Of a DNA stretch of 64,000 nt, positions 23,509 to 31,597 are shown in pieces. The notes beneath the pieces are model-generated. The model was not told the DNA's origin. It saw only the letters and a list, made by a program, of their open reading frames with translations, and did not search any database. This stretch comes from Gemmatimonadota bacterium. GTDB taxonomy: Bacteria; Gemmatimonadota; Gemmatimonadetes; Gemmatimonadales; Gemmatimonadaceae. The stretch's first letter is position 1, and the number at the start of each line of letters is the position of its first letter. The stretch lies in contig PMEM01000004.1 in assembly GCA_003155795.1 (NCBI GenBank), forward strand, positions 124,001 to 188,000, in the 5' to 3' direction. A program made the translations under genes and the position numbers.

Positions 23509-24744
23509 ATGGCTACCGCAACCGCTTCCGCGTCGTCAACCGTTACACTCACCAAGTCGGCGCTGCTCGCTGGCCTTTCGCGCGTTGCTGGCGCGATTGT
23601 CAGCAAGACTACACTTCCTGTGCTGACCAACGTTCTTCTCGCTCCAGGCGAGAACGGTATGCTTCGCCTCGTCGCAAGTGATCTTGACGTAACCGTGCAG
23701 ACGGTCGTCAACGCGTCGATCTCCGGCGACGGGAAGGGCGTTACTCTCCCAGGCAAGAAGTTCTCCGAGTTCGTAAAAGAGTGCGCCGACGCACCGATAA
23801 CGATCATGGTTCAGGGTGACACGCGCGCGACGGTCAAGGCTGGCGCTGCACGGATGAAGTTGACCGGCATTGCCGCCGATGAATTTCCGGACGTTGCTGG
23901 ACAGATCGCTGAGGCTGTTGACCTGTTCACGATTCCGGCTGGTACGCTCATGGCGCTCGCCAAGCTAGTTGCGTCATGCGTCAGTACAGAGGAGAGCCGC
24001 CCGATTCTGAACGGTGTTCTGTTCGAGATTGGCAAGGCGGAAGGCTCGGGTGCCGACGCCAAGCGCACCGTTCGTATGGTCGCGACAAATGGGCATCGTC
24101 TGGGCGTCTCGGAAACAACGCTCACCGGGGATCAGGCTGGTGCGGTTAACCCTGATGCGGTTGAGCTGATTCTGACCTCTAAGGTTCTCGGTTTGGTGGC
24201 GGCTGTGTTCACGGGTGACGAGTCCGTGGCCATCGCAACCACGCCGGACAAGCATGCGATCGTTATCAAGGGCGCTACCACAACGCTCTCCGCTCGGATC
24301 ATCGAAGGACCGTATCCGAACTACCGTCAGGTATTGCCGGAAGGCTTCTCGGTCGTTGTCGTGGCTGACCGCCCGGCCATCATGCAGACAGTCAAGCGGG
24401 TGAACGTCATCGCTTCGGATCAGACGCACCGCGTGGCCTTCCGTGTCGCTGGCGCCAACGCAGAGGCAAGCGTTTGCATCAGTGCGGAAACTCCGGATAT
24501 GGGCGAGGCCGAGGATTCAACACCGATTCGTATCGAGTCGGGTGCCGTCGAGGGCGAGGATGGGTTTCGCATCGGATTCAACGCCGCTTACCTGCTGGAC
24601 CTGCTCAAACTCACGCCGGGCGAGGAGGTTCGTATCTCGCTCCTTTCTCCCGAGCGAGCGACACGAATCGAGCCGGTCTACGGTGCGGAGAAGCCGGACG
24701 TCACGAGCTTCCACGTTCTGATGCCATTGCGTCTGATGGATTAG
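23509..24744 (+). CDS. dnaN: DNA polymerase III sliding clamp (beta subunit)
   Basis: The 411-residue protein is a full-length three-domain beta clamp. Diagnostic parts are KTTLPVLTNVLLAPG near 33 and ASDLDVTVQT near 60. The second domain has EESRPILNGVLFE near 165 and ATNGHRLGVSE near 200; the third has EGPYPNYRQVLP near 270. The C-terminus MPLRLMD corresponds to the canonical MPMRL. A clamp on a mobile element lets it recruit host polymerase independently of host DnaN supply, or with altered partner choice. It is transcribed alone from motif 1. Confidence 0.95.
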   Translation: MATATASASSTVTLTKSALLAGLSRVAGAIVSKTTLPVLTNVLLAPGENGMLRLVASDLDVTVQTVVNASISGDGKGVTLPGKKFSEFVKECADAPITIMVQGDTRATVKAGAARMKLTGIAADEFPDVAGQIAEAVDLFTIPAGTLMALAKLVASCVSTEESRPILNGVLFEIGKAEGSGADAKRTVRMVATNGHRLGVSETTLTGDQAGAVNPDAVELILTSKVLGLVAAVFTGDESVAIATTPDKHAIVIKGATTTLSARIIEGPYPNYRQVLPEGFSVVVVADRPAIMQTVKRVNVIASDQTHRVAFRVAGANAEASVCISAETPDMGEAEDSTPIRIESGAVEGEDGFRIGFNAAYLLDLLKLTPGEEVRISLLSPERATRIEPVYGAEKPDVTSFHVLMPLRLMD

Positions 24745-24765
24745 TCAGAGTCGCGTAGGATGATA

Positions 24766-24807
24766 GAGAGCACGTTGCCGGCGTTATTGCGCGGGTGGCG
24801 TGCTCTC
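24766..24807 (+). terminator. Hairpin after dnaN, abutting motif 1
   Basis: GAGAGCACG (24766-24774) pairs perfectly with CGTGCTCTC (24799-24807); the next base starts motif 1. No U-tract. Confidence 0.5.
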
Positions 24808-24819
24808 GCGTTGGTGCAT
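24808..24819 (+). promoter_or_regulatory. Motif 1 (GCGTTGGTGCAT)
   Basis: The copy lies directly after a hairpin, 80 nt before the macro-domain gene at 24900. A 20-codon open frame begins at 24853 within this leader. Confidence 0.55.
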
Positions 24820-24899
24820 TTCACAGTATCACCGAATCGTAGAGACGATCTAATGCGCAGCTCATTTTTGATTGCACGGACCCGCAACGTGTTTGTGAT

Positions 24900-25730
24900 A
24901 TGCCTCGCTTTGTAGCTGGCGACCTCTGGAGCGCGTGGCCGTCGACTGGATTGCTCCTCGTCACGACGAATTCCATTGTTCGTCCTTCTGGCGCGCTAAT
25001 CATGGGCGCCGGCGTTGCGCGCGACGCGCGCGATCGGTTCCCCGGCTTGGACGTGGCGCTCGGTAAGGCGATACGGCAACAGGGCTGCGTCGGCGGTCAC
25101 TACGGCATCATGGTAAGTCCCAAGTGGCCCGAGAGGCGCATCGGTGCTTTCCAGACGAAGATCCGGCCGGGAGATAAATCGAGTCTCGAACTAATTCAGT
25201 TCGCATCGGATGCCCTGGCAGCGTGGTGTCTGGATCATCCCGCGATTCGTGTCGATCTTCCTTTCCCAGGCATTGGGTACGGTCATCTTAGACCCGATGA
25301 TGTACGCCCGATTCTCGATGCTACACTTCCGGATACCGTGAATGTATGGGCGCGGGAGGTTGATCTGCTCGATGGGGCGAGCTCGGTAGATAACTCACAA
25401 TGGCGGTTCTTCCGCTGGCGCGACATCGCCGCTGCAAAAGAGTGGGCTGATGCCGGGAACGTGGCGGTCCACGACACAGGGCGACCGTACCGTCGTTGGA
25501 CGAATACAGCACACCTCATGGCGAAAGACGATGCCACGCTTCGCGCCGCAGCTCGTCGGATCGGCGTTCAACTTCGCTGGATACAGACTGATTCTCGACG
25601 AACCCACTACGACATTTTCGGCGGACCGCTCGATCGCGCTCTCTCATTGGTGGACAATCGCAACGAGGAAGTGTGGCGCAAGCGATCGGCGCAGTCCGCG
25701 GGTGCATCGGAACTCACGGTAAAGGAGTGA
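24900..25730 (+). CDS. Macro-domain / DUF4031 fusion protein
   Basis: The 276-residue protein combines two recognisable parts. Residues 1-150 read as a macro (ADP-ribose-binding) domain: GDLW at 7-10, LVTTNSIVRPSGALIMGAGVA with the conserved Asn and glycine loop, and a final PFPGIGYGHL loop. Residues about 180-265 match DUF4031: RRWTNTAHLMAKDDATLRAAARRIGV, then RWIQ and THYDIFGGPLDRAL. DUF4031 is a small unassigned domain; macro domains bind or hydrolyse ADP-ribose derivatives. The 3' end encodes the next gene's motif 1. Confidence 0.7.
   Translation: MPRFVAGDLWSAWPSTGLLLVTTNSIVRPSGALIMGAGVARDARDRFPGLDVALGKAIRQQGCVGGHYGIMVSPKWPERRIGAFQTKIRPGDKSSLELIQFASDALAAWCLDHPAIRVDLPFPGIGYGHLRPDDVRPILDATLPDTVNVWAREVDLLDGASSVDNSQWRFFRWRDIAAAKEWADAGNVAVHDTGRPYRRWTNTAHLMAKDDATLRAAARRIGVQLRWIQTDSRRTHYDIFGGPLDRALSLVDNRNEEVWRKRSAQSAGASELTVKE
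25696..25707 (+). promoter_or_regulatory. Motif 1 (CCGCGGGTGCAT)
   Basis: The copy lies inside the coding sequence of the macro/DUF4031 gene and ends 27 nt before the next start at 25735. Confidence 0.65.
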
Positions 25731-25734
25731 TCCG

Positions 25735-26661
25735 ATGAAGAACACTATGCGTCCAAAGGGCCAGTCTGCTCAACTCACCTTGCTCACACCACAGTATGAC
25801 GAGATCGTGCTGACCGATGATGTGCGGAAGGCGTACGGTAGCTATTTCACGCCTGGTTACGTCGCCAGTGCGCTCTACGAACGCACGTTCCCTGATCTTG
25901 GAGAGCGCGATTGTGTCCTGGATCCCACTGCTGGCCTGGGGCATCTACTCGGGGCAGTGCCAAAGCAGGTTGGCGCAATTGGTGTTGAGATTCAGCCGGA
26001 GCTCGCAGCGCGTGCGCGCCAGGCAACCGGGAGACCGGTTGTCACTGGCGATATTCGCACCTACGATATCGAGCGCGCATGTGACGAACTGTGCGATGGT
26101 CGACGAGTCACTGCTTGCTTCGCGAACCCGCCGTTCTCGATCGGGATTATTGAGGCGATTCTTGAGCGCGCTTACCACCTTTTGCCACAGGGCGGGCGCT
26201 TCGCCAGCATCCTGCCTGTTCATTTCTTCCATATCGCCTCGCGCACAGTACGGCACAACCGCCAATGGAGTATCGCTTGCGAGCTGCTACCGCGAGATGT
26301 GTTTCCGCGACTGGCGCAATCAATTTGCTGGGCGGTGTTCGAGCGGGATACAAAGCGCGTTTTGGGCGGGTTTGCACTGTATGAAGACATCGCCGCTGCG
26401 CGGGCGCTCGCTGATCGTTACCGGCGCACGTTGCGGGATGTTGCAGTCGAGCCTTGGCGTGTGGTTGTCCTCGACGCGCTTCGCGACCTCGGCGGCCAGG
26501 CGCATCTCTCCGACGTGTACCGAGTGGTCGAATCCAAGCGATCGAACGCTGGACGGTTCTATCGTGAGAAGGTGCGTCAGCAACTCCAGCGGTACGCGGT
26601 CCGGATCGGGAAGGGAGAATATCGTTTGCCCGATCAACCCAATGCAGCATACGCTGCCTAA
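25735..26661 (+). CDS. Adenine-specific DNA methyltransferase with C-terminal winged helix
   Basis: Motif I is VLDPTAGLGHLL with D63, and motif IV is ANPPFS with N131, the order of an N6-adenine methyltransferase. Residues 235-300 look like a winged helix (WRVVVLDALRDLGGQAHLSDVYRVV, then a basic QLQRYAVRIGKGEYRL wing) that could bind DNA. The total of 308 residues is short, with no separate target-recognition domain, so the winged helix may provide specificity. AAAGGAG precedes the ATG. Confidence 0.75.
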   Translation: MKNTMRPKGQSAQLTLLTPQYDEIVLTDDVRKAYGSYFTPGYVASALYERTFPDLGERDCVLDPTAGLGHLLGAVPKQVGAIGVEIQPELAARARQATGRPVVTGDIRTYDIERACDELCDGRRVTACFANPPFSIGIIEAILERAYHLLPQGGRFASILPVHFFHIASRTVRHNRQWSIACELLPRDVFPRLAQSICWAVFERDTKRVLGGFALYEDIAAARALADRYRRTLRDVAVEPWRVVVLDALRDLGGQAHLSDVYRVVESKRSNAGRFYREKVRQQLQRYAVRIGKGEYRLPDQPNAAYAA

Positions 26662-26677
26662 CTCAACGAGATGATCT

Positions 26678-26977
26678 ATGCGCGGTCCTAAAATTCCCGA
26701 TTCAGTTCCCGGCGCTACAAACGGTCCACGAGTTGTGCATTGCAAGCACGAATCATACGACGTTTACGTTGGTCGCCCATCGCCGTACGGTAATCCATTT
26801 GTGCTGGGGAAGGACAGCAACAGGGACGAGGTAATCGAGAAGTATCGGTCCTGGTTGCTCGGCCAACCGGAGCTTGTTGCGAGGGCAAAGATCGAGTTGC
26901 GCGGCAAGGTGCTCGCATGCTGGTGTGCTCCTAAGTCGTGTCACGCTGATGTCCTCATGGAGATCGCGAATGCGTAA
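26678..26977 (+). CDS. DUF4326 domain-containing protein
   Basis: The 99-residue protein matches the DUF4326 family: VVHCKHESYDVYVGRPSPYG, GNPFVLGKD, REEVIEKYR-like and a C-terminal LRGKVLACWCAPKSCHADVL with closely spaced Cys and His residues. These small proteins are common in phages and plasmids; function is unknown. It follows the methyltransferase by 16 nt and overlaps the next gene. Confidence 0.85.
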   Translation: MRGPKIPDSVPGATNGPRVVHCKHESYDVYVGRPSPYGNPFVLGKDSNRDEVIEKYRSWLLGQPELVARAKIELRGKVLACWCAPKSCHADVLMEIANA

Positions 26978-27164
26978 GCCGCCAGGGGGGCGTCGTGCTG
27001 CGACAGTACGCTGCGAGGGTTGCGGCGCCCGGAAACGTCGGCGCCGGCGCTGCCTGTTCTGCTCCTTGCTACTCTGCGATCGCTGCCTTCACCGACAATC
27101 CGAGCACTGCCATGGGTGTGTTACCGCCCAGCAGGCCGTTGCCAAGGTCCTACCTAGTCGGTAG
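26970..27164 (+). CDS. Cysteine-rich zinc-binding mini-protein (64 aa)
   Basis: Four CxxC pairs (CEGC, CLFC, CDRC, CHGC) with interspersed His, within 40 residues and after a very basic RKRRRRR stretch, predict two zinc ions in a cross-brace arrangement as in RING or B-box folds. The start overlaps the end of the DUF4326 gene. No family is recognised; DNA/RNA binding or protein-protein bridging are both possible. Confidence 0.6.
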   Translation: MRKPPGGRRAATVRCEGCGARKRRRRRCLFCSLLLCDRCLHRQSEHCHGCVTAQQAVAKVLPSR

Positions 27165-27181
27165 AGCTTCCGGACGGCTGG

Positions 27182-27193
27182 CCGTGGGTGCAG
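27182..27193 (+). promoter_or_regulatory. Motif 1 (CCGTGGGTGCAG)
   Basis: The copy ends in CAG and lies 71 nt before the antitoxin start at 27265. Confidence 0.5.
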
Positions 27194-27213
27194 CCTCTCT
27201 TGACACGTCGTCG

Positions 27214-27245
27214 CAAATGAGACATCTTTAGAATAATCTCATTTG
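27214..27245 (+). promoter_or_regulatory. Palindromic operator of the Xre/RES module
   Basis: A perfect 9-bp inverted repeat CAAATGAGA (27214-27222) / TCTCATTTG (27237-27245) with a 14-bp AT-rich spacer containing TAGAAT. A TTGACA lies at 27200-27205. The site sits 20 bp before the antitoxin start, as expected for autorepression by the toxin-antitoxin complex. The TTGACA-to-TAGAAT distance (23 bp) is too long for a standard promoter. Confidence 0.65.
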
Positions 27246-27264
27246 ATACAAAAAGGGGGATTCT

Positions 27265-27720
27265 ATGGCTACAATGACACTTCCCGAGTTCACGCCTCAG
27301 ATTCTGCGGGCGCCGGACGGACGATTGGTCGCGGCCGGAATACGGGGCTTCATCAACATCGCCAAAGCGTGGAAGCTAAACGCGGGCGACGTGGCCAAGC
27401 TGCTCGGAGTATCGCGAGCTACTTACTACCGCCTACAGCAGACCGCCGTGAAGGAACGCGAGGCAGCCGCGAGCGGCAAGCCAGAGATCCGCGCACAGCT
27501 TGCAGACCCTGCACTACAGGAACGTCTGTCGCTACTCGTAGGGATATACGGTGATCTCCAGAGCTACTACGCGAAGAATCGCGACTTCGGAGAACTCTGG
27601 GTGACACTCCCGAACAGCAACCGTGTATTTGGCGGCCATGCACCGATCGAGCTAATGTTGAGTGGGAGTGTCGTTGCGCTGTGGACAGTGCGGCGATTTA
27701 CCCAAAACATGCTCGGCTAG
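27265..27720 (+). CDS. Xre-family antitoxin with MbcA/ParS toxin-binding domain
   Basis: The 151-residue protein has an N-terminal helix-turn-helix (AGDVAKLLGVSRATYYRLQQT, about residues 39-58, quoted in part). The C-terminal domain ends GHAPIELMLSGSVVALWTVRRF, typical of the region that covers the RES toxin's active site. It should neutralise the downstream toxin and repress the operon via the palindrome at 27214. The gene order antitoxin-toxin is usual for RES/Xre. Confidence 0.85.
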   Translation: MATMTLPEFTPQILRAPDGRLVAAGIRGFINIAKAWKLNAGDVAKLLGVSRATYYRLQQTAVKEREAAASGKPEIRAQLADPALQERLSLLVGIYGDLQSYYAKNRDFGELWVTLPNSNRVFGGHAPIELMLSGSVVALWTVRRFTQNMLG

Positions 27721-27758
27721 CACGCTGGCATTCTTCCTGATTGCTGTCGGGTGCTTCT

Positions 27759-27770
27759 GCGCTGGTGCAT
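27759..27770 (+). promoter_or_regulatory. Motif 1 (GCGCTGGTGCAT)
   Basis: The copy lies between antitoxin and toxin and ends 27 nt before the toxin start at 27798. Confidence 0.6.
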
Positions 27771-27797
27771 CCGGGAGAACACTACAACCACTCCCGT

Positions 27798-28517
27798 ATG
27801 CGCTCCTCAGACCCGGCTCGTGACTCATCTCCAGGCATACCAACCTCGTTGCTTTACTGGCCCGAGGCTGTTCGGATAGTCTCCGCTTTGCTGCCACCGA
27901 TTATGGAGTTCGAACGCGTTGCGGATCCCGATGATATGGTTGCCTTTGCGGAACTCGCAGCGCTTTCTAGCGCGGGTGGTGTTTCACCGTTCGGCAATCT
28001 GAGCCTGGTCCCGAATGAGATGTGGATGCTTGGTGAGGGTGCCCGGTTTGCCATGCCTACTTTCACGTTTCCATCTGATGAAGGTTCACGTTTTGCTCCT
28101 CCTGGCGCGTACGGTGTGTTCTACGCGAGTCACGATCGCGAGACGGCGATCGCCGAATCTTCATACCACTTTCTTCGCCGGCAGAAAGAGTACACAATGC
28201 AGGTTAAGGTCGAAGCCGACATGCGCGTTTTGGTGGCGAATATAGAAGCGACAGTCACAGACCTTCGTGGCCGTCGTGCGACGTTTCCGGCACTGTACGA
28301 TCTGCGCGACTATGAGTCAGCGCAAGCACTTGGCGTGAAGACTCGTGCAACTGGTGGGAGCGGAATCGCATACGACAGTGTGCGCCGTGCCGCTGGTGAA
28401 TGCGTTGCTGTTTTTCATCCCGTGTGCATCCGTTCCTGCATCGACGTGGGGACGATCACCTACGAGTGGGACGGACGTCACTTGAATGTGACCTCGCCGC
28501 CGACTAGCGGACGCTGA
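27798..28517 (+). CDS. RES-domain toxin (NAD-degrading type)
   Basis: The 239-residue protein has the RES pattern: SRFAPPGAYGVFYASHDRETAIAES in the middle, with Arg, Tyr and Glu as in the family, and GGSGIAYDSVRRAAGECVAVFHP near the C-terminus. RES toxins related to ADP-ribosyltransferases deplete cellular NAD. Unusually, motif 1 lies between antitoxin and toxin, so the toxin might be transcribed separately. Confidence 0.85.
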   Translation: MRSSDPARDSSPGIPTSLLYWPEAVRIVSALLPPIMEFERVADPDDMVAFAELAALSSAGGVSPFGNLSLVPNEMWMLGEGARFAMPTFTFPSDEGSRFAPPGAYGVFYASHDRETAIAESSYHFLRRQKEYTMQVKVEADMRVLVANIEATVTDLRGRRATFPALYDLRDYESAQALGVKTRATGGSGIAYDSVRRAAGECVAVFHPVCIRSCIDVGTITYEWDGRHLNVTSPPTSGR

Positions 28518-28526
28518 GCCGGTCTC

Positions 28527-28538
28527 GCGCGGGCGCAC
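28527..28538 (+). promoter_or_regulatory. Motif 1 (GCGCGGGCGCAC)
   Basis: The element ends 30 nt before the GTG at 28569. Confidence 0.6.
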
Positions 28539-28568
28539 CTCAGACAATCACCAATTGTCGGGGGTTCC

Positions 28569-29096
28569 GTGGGCGCTTCAAATTCAACATTCGTTCGACA
28601 TACCACACTCCGGTCGTGGTCGCCCGTTTCGGAACAGCCACCCGCTGGTCCCTTTCGCGCCTCCTTTGCGATCGACGTGACCGCGTTGGAAGGACATCCT
28701 ACCGCGTTGCGACGTGCCGTCGGTGTAGCCATGCGCGAGTTGCTTACTCGAGGCACCGCGATCGCATTTGAGCGGAACGGTGCGATGCTCACCATCCGGC
28801 GCTTCGATGCTCGGGCGTCCTTCCATCTCCAGAACGAGACCGTCGCTGAATACCCCCTCGCTTTCGGTCTCGCTTTACGGGATACCGTTACCCGGATGGT
28901 GGGGATGGACCCGGCAGAATTTCACAACATTGCTGTCACAAGCACAGAAGGCTCTCTCAGACATGTGGCTCCACTCCTCACGGGTGATTTTGGTGTTTGC
29001 ATGACTCGTGTTCGGGCTGGGATTGCGACAGCTCGGCAGCCAGGTCGGCCCGTCCGGCGGGCGCTCGTCATACGACCACTGCCGTGCACGAGCTGA
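28569..29096 (+). CDS. Hypothetical protein (175 aa)
   Basis: I recognise no family. GTG 28569 has GGGGG upstream and standard spacing to motif 1. Sequence alternates helices (ALRRAVGVAMRELLTRG) and strands (AMLTIRRFDARASFHL). The next gene begins 4 nt after the stop, so they are likely cotranscribed. Confidence 0.55.
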   Translation: MGASNSTFVRHTTLRSWSPVSEQPPAGPFRASFAIDVTALEGHPTALRRAVGVAMRELLTRGTAIAFERNGAMLTIRRFDARASFHLQNETVAEYPLAFGLALRDTVTRMVGMDPAEFHNIAVTSTEGSLRHVAPLLTGDFGVCMTRVRAGIATARQPGRPVRRALVIRPLPCTS

Positions 29097-29100
29097 GGCG

Positions 29101-29628
29101 ATGAGTTCTGATAACGCCGTTGGGATCCACCCAATCCGTACCCTGGTAGCCCGGGCGATAGCGGAATCGGGCCCGTACGCCCATTTCACCCTTGCCGACA
29201 CCGTAGGGAACCTAGCGCCCGATAGTTCGGGCAGGCACGTTGTCTTGGCCGCATACAACGATCCGACGACTGGTGAAAAAAGCACCGTCCGCCTCGATTA
29301 CTGGACCGCTGGACTCCGGGTCCGGCCCTTCTGTTCCCACTGCCTATCGCGGACCTGTGGCCATGCCCTCAGAGTAGCGACAGTGTTTCGGGCCGCGATG
29401 ACCGGGGACTTGGCGACCCTCACCCGGTATCTCCGGACAGACGCCACCGATAGAGTAACGGATGCCGACCTTTCATCTCGGTGGCGGGATCACGAACTGG
29501 CGCGGGAGGCTGAGATCCGGACGTCACGAGAAGCCGCGGTTGACGCCGAACGGAAGGAGGTGCAGGCGGCCAAGGCCAGCCAGATTGCCAGCGGCGCTGA
29601 TCTTCCTCTGTTCGCCAGCACAGAGTAG
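29101..29628 (+). CDS. SWIM-like zinc-finger protein (175 aa)
   Basis: Residues 75-95 contain RPFCSHCLSRTCGHALRV, a compact Cys/His set resembling the SWIM zinc finger (two Cys, then Cys-x-His). The C-terminal third is a charged helix. SWIM fingers bind DNA or proteins; no more specific role is evident. It follows 28569-29096 directly. Confidence 0.55.
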   Translation: MSSDNAVGIHPIRTLVARAIAESGPYAHFTLADTVGNLAPDSSGRHVVLAAYNDPTTGEKSTVRLDYWTAGLRVRPFCSHCLSRTCGHALRVATVFRAAMTGDLATLTRYLRTDATDRVTDADLSSRWRDHELAREAEIRTSREAAVDAERKEVQAAKASQIASGADLPLFASTE

Positions 29629-29772
29629 TGACCGAATGCCCATTCACAGGGTCTGCTGCCCGAAGCGGGTCGCGGGCCGGCCACTAAGTTTGCGACCACC
29701 GCTAGCTGTTGATGCCGCGCTAAGATACCATAAAGCGGACGGAAGTCGCCTGTTTATGCTTTCGGAGTAAAA

Positions 29773-30861
29773 TTGAGGCCGCACCTTTCCCCTGCTGGCA
29801 GATCGTCTCCAATCGAAGTGAAAACAGATCCATCATCGCTTGCATCGCTCACCACTAGAGGGGCTGCAAGGGAAGCCGAACGGTACCAGGATGTGGTTAT
29901 CCAGGCGAGCCGATGTTCAAGCCCGGGCCACGCGGTAGTTAGCGCGGCCTTTGGCGTTGAGCGCGTGGGCGATGCCCTCCGACAGGCTACGAGAGCTGCT
30001 CTTGGTGCGAAGCTCATTGACGGATCGGACCCCTGGATTCATGGCTACCGTAACGCCCTCGATTCGCTGGAATGCGCGGTTCGGGCCGGAATCGAAACCA
30101 GGGGCGTCGCCGAAGTCATCATTGCCCGCTTCCTGGGTGGCGGTCCGCGGTCGCCAGGGTCTGTAAATCCCGCTCTTCCTGCCGTGGACCCTCAAGATTA
30201 CGGGGTTCAACCAACGGCAGCGCTCCGTACTCTCATGGATGCCGCAGATGGTCTCCTGGCTGATTTATTGTCAGCTCGCCAGGTGCTCGATGTACCAGAG
30301 GGGTTAGGGCGGATCAGACGTTCTGCAGTGACTCGTGTGAAAGCTGCGGCGAGAGCCGCGGACGGACATGCTCGACGCGCTGAACGACTCGCTCACTGCT
30401 TGGTCGCTGTGTGTCCAGAAAATCCAGCGTTCGCGCGCGCTCATGCGCAACTCGCCCGAGCGGAAATCGAACACAGCAATGCACTCCTCTCAGGTGCGAG
30501 CCGCGACCAGCGCGAGTCGAAGATTCGCGCTGGATTCCGGGCTGCGCTGGCGGAGGCGTATGAGCAAGTAGCGCGCACATGCGCAGCGGTTACGGGTGCA
30601 CGGTTCGCCGCGGAGCGTGTAGCTCTCGAGAACATGAACACTGCAATCGGCGTTCGTGACCAGGCCATCGAGCTCATAGAAGAATGCGCCGGTCTCTCCG
30701 GTGAGGCCGAGGCTGGGGGAATGAGCGCAATCGATACGATCCGCCTGCGAGCCGGACAGACAGAGCGACTTGAAGATGAGCTGATTGCAATGTTGCACTC
30801 GGATCCGCAAGAACGGACCGCGTTGCACGGCGCTGGCGGGTATGCGCTGCTAATGTCGTAG
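29773..30861 (+). CDS. Helical hypothetical protein (362 aa)
   Basis: I recognise no family. From about residue 150 the sequence is Ala/Arg/Glu-rich and continuously helical (VTRVKAAARAADGHARRAERLAHC in part), like a structural or coiled-coil protein. The TTG start is proposed because CGGAG is five bases upstream and no ATG is suitably placed. There is no motif 1; a gap of 144 nt separates it from the previous gene. Confidence 0.6.
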   Translation: MRPHLSPAGRSSPIEVKTDPSSLASLTTRGAAREAERYQDVVIQASRCSSPGHAVVSAAFGVERVGDALRQATRAALGAKLIDGSDPWIHGYRNALDSLECAVRAGIETRGVAEVIIARFLGGGPRSPGSVNPALPAVDPQDYGVQPTAALRTLMDAADGLLADLLSARQVLDVPEGLGRIRRSAVTRVKAAARAADGHARRAERLAHCLVAVCPENPAFARAHAQLARAEIEHSNALLSGASRDQRESKIRAGFRAALAEAYEQVARTCAAVTGARFAAERVALENMNTAIGVRDQAIELIEECAGLSGEAEAGGMSAIDTIRLRAGQTERLEDELIAMLHSDPQERTALHGAGGYALLMS

Positions 30862-30879
30862 GAGTGAGATACTCGGTTC

Positions 30880-30891
30880 GCGCGAGCGCAC
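30880..30891 (+). promoter_or_regulatory. Motif 1 (GCGCGAGCGCAC), leaderless position
   Basis: The element ends 9 nt before the ATG at 30901 with no ribosome-binding site between. Confidence 0.65.
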
Positions 30892-30900
30892 CGTAGTGTC

Positions 30901-31497
30901 ATGACCCAACCTTTACGCAATGCAACTGAGATACGCACGTCCGTCGGATTTCCCAGCGGATCGCGCATCGGCGTTACAGGGCATCGCCCCTCCAAGATCA
31001 TCCTCGACGGCCGTCCCGCTTACCACCTTGACGTTTTCGCGCGCGTTGTGGATCTGGCTGTCGCGGCACTCCAGCAGTTCCAACCGTCTCATGTACGGAC
31101 AGGAATGGCTCAAGGCTGGGATCAGGCCGTTGCCGAAGCGTGTGTCCGTCTCGATATCCCATTCACAGCAGTAATCCCGCACGAGGCGTTCCCGTCACGG
31201 TGGCCAGCGGCGGCCAGGGCCAAGTACAACGACCTGCTGATGGCCGCGGACGACATCGTCGTTGTGGGGACCGGTGATTTCCATCTCGGGCTGTTGCAGC
31301 GCAGGAACGAGCGAATCGTCGATGATGTTGCCGACGAGGGCGGCTACCTACTGGCCCTCTGGGACATGAAACCACGCGGTGGCACCTTTAACTGCATCCA
31401 GTACGCAGGCGAACACGGGGTTAACTGCCACAATCTCTGGCCCACGTGGCTTCGCCACCGGGCGGCTCGGTCTCGGCACCAATCGGCAGCAGAATAA
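30901..31497 (+). CDS. SLOG-family (DUF1273/YpsA-like) protein, probably leaderless
   Basis: The 198-residue protein has a Rossmann-like SLOG signature: RIGVTGHRPSK near residue 22, VRTGMAQGWDQAVAEACV near 66 with the conserved GxxxGxD loop, a YNDLLMAADD helix, and late RNERIVDDV and GGTFNCIQYA. SLOG proteins bind nucleotide-type or ADP-ribose-related ligands, several in defence and stress contexts. The gene starts the region that contains the cyclotransferase/amidoligase operon. Confidence 0.75.
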   Translation: MTQPLRNATEIRTSVGFPSGSRIGVTGHRPSKIILDGRPAYHLDVFARVVDLAVAALQQFQPSHVRTGMAQGWDQAVAEACVRLDIPFTAVIPHEAFPSRWPAAARAKYNDLLMAADDIVVVGTGDFHLGLLQRRNERIVDDVADEGGYLLALWDMKPRGGTFNCIQYAGEHGVNCHNLWPTWLRHRAARSRHQSAAE

Positions 31498-31597
31498 TGA
31501 AGTCTGCATAGGGACGTTGTGCGGAAAGGGGGTGGTGGGGCTGTATTGTCTGAAGAGAGTGGATTTTCGGCTCTCGTGCCCGATTTCGGAGAACAGC

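Noticed and set aside
27200-27234. A standard -35/-10 promoter (TTGACA...TAGAAT) for the antitoxin
   Set aside because: The boxes are 23 bp apart, too far for normal sigma-70 recognition. I kept only the palindrome as a probable operator.
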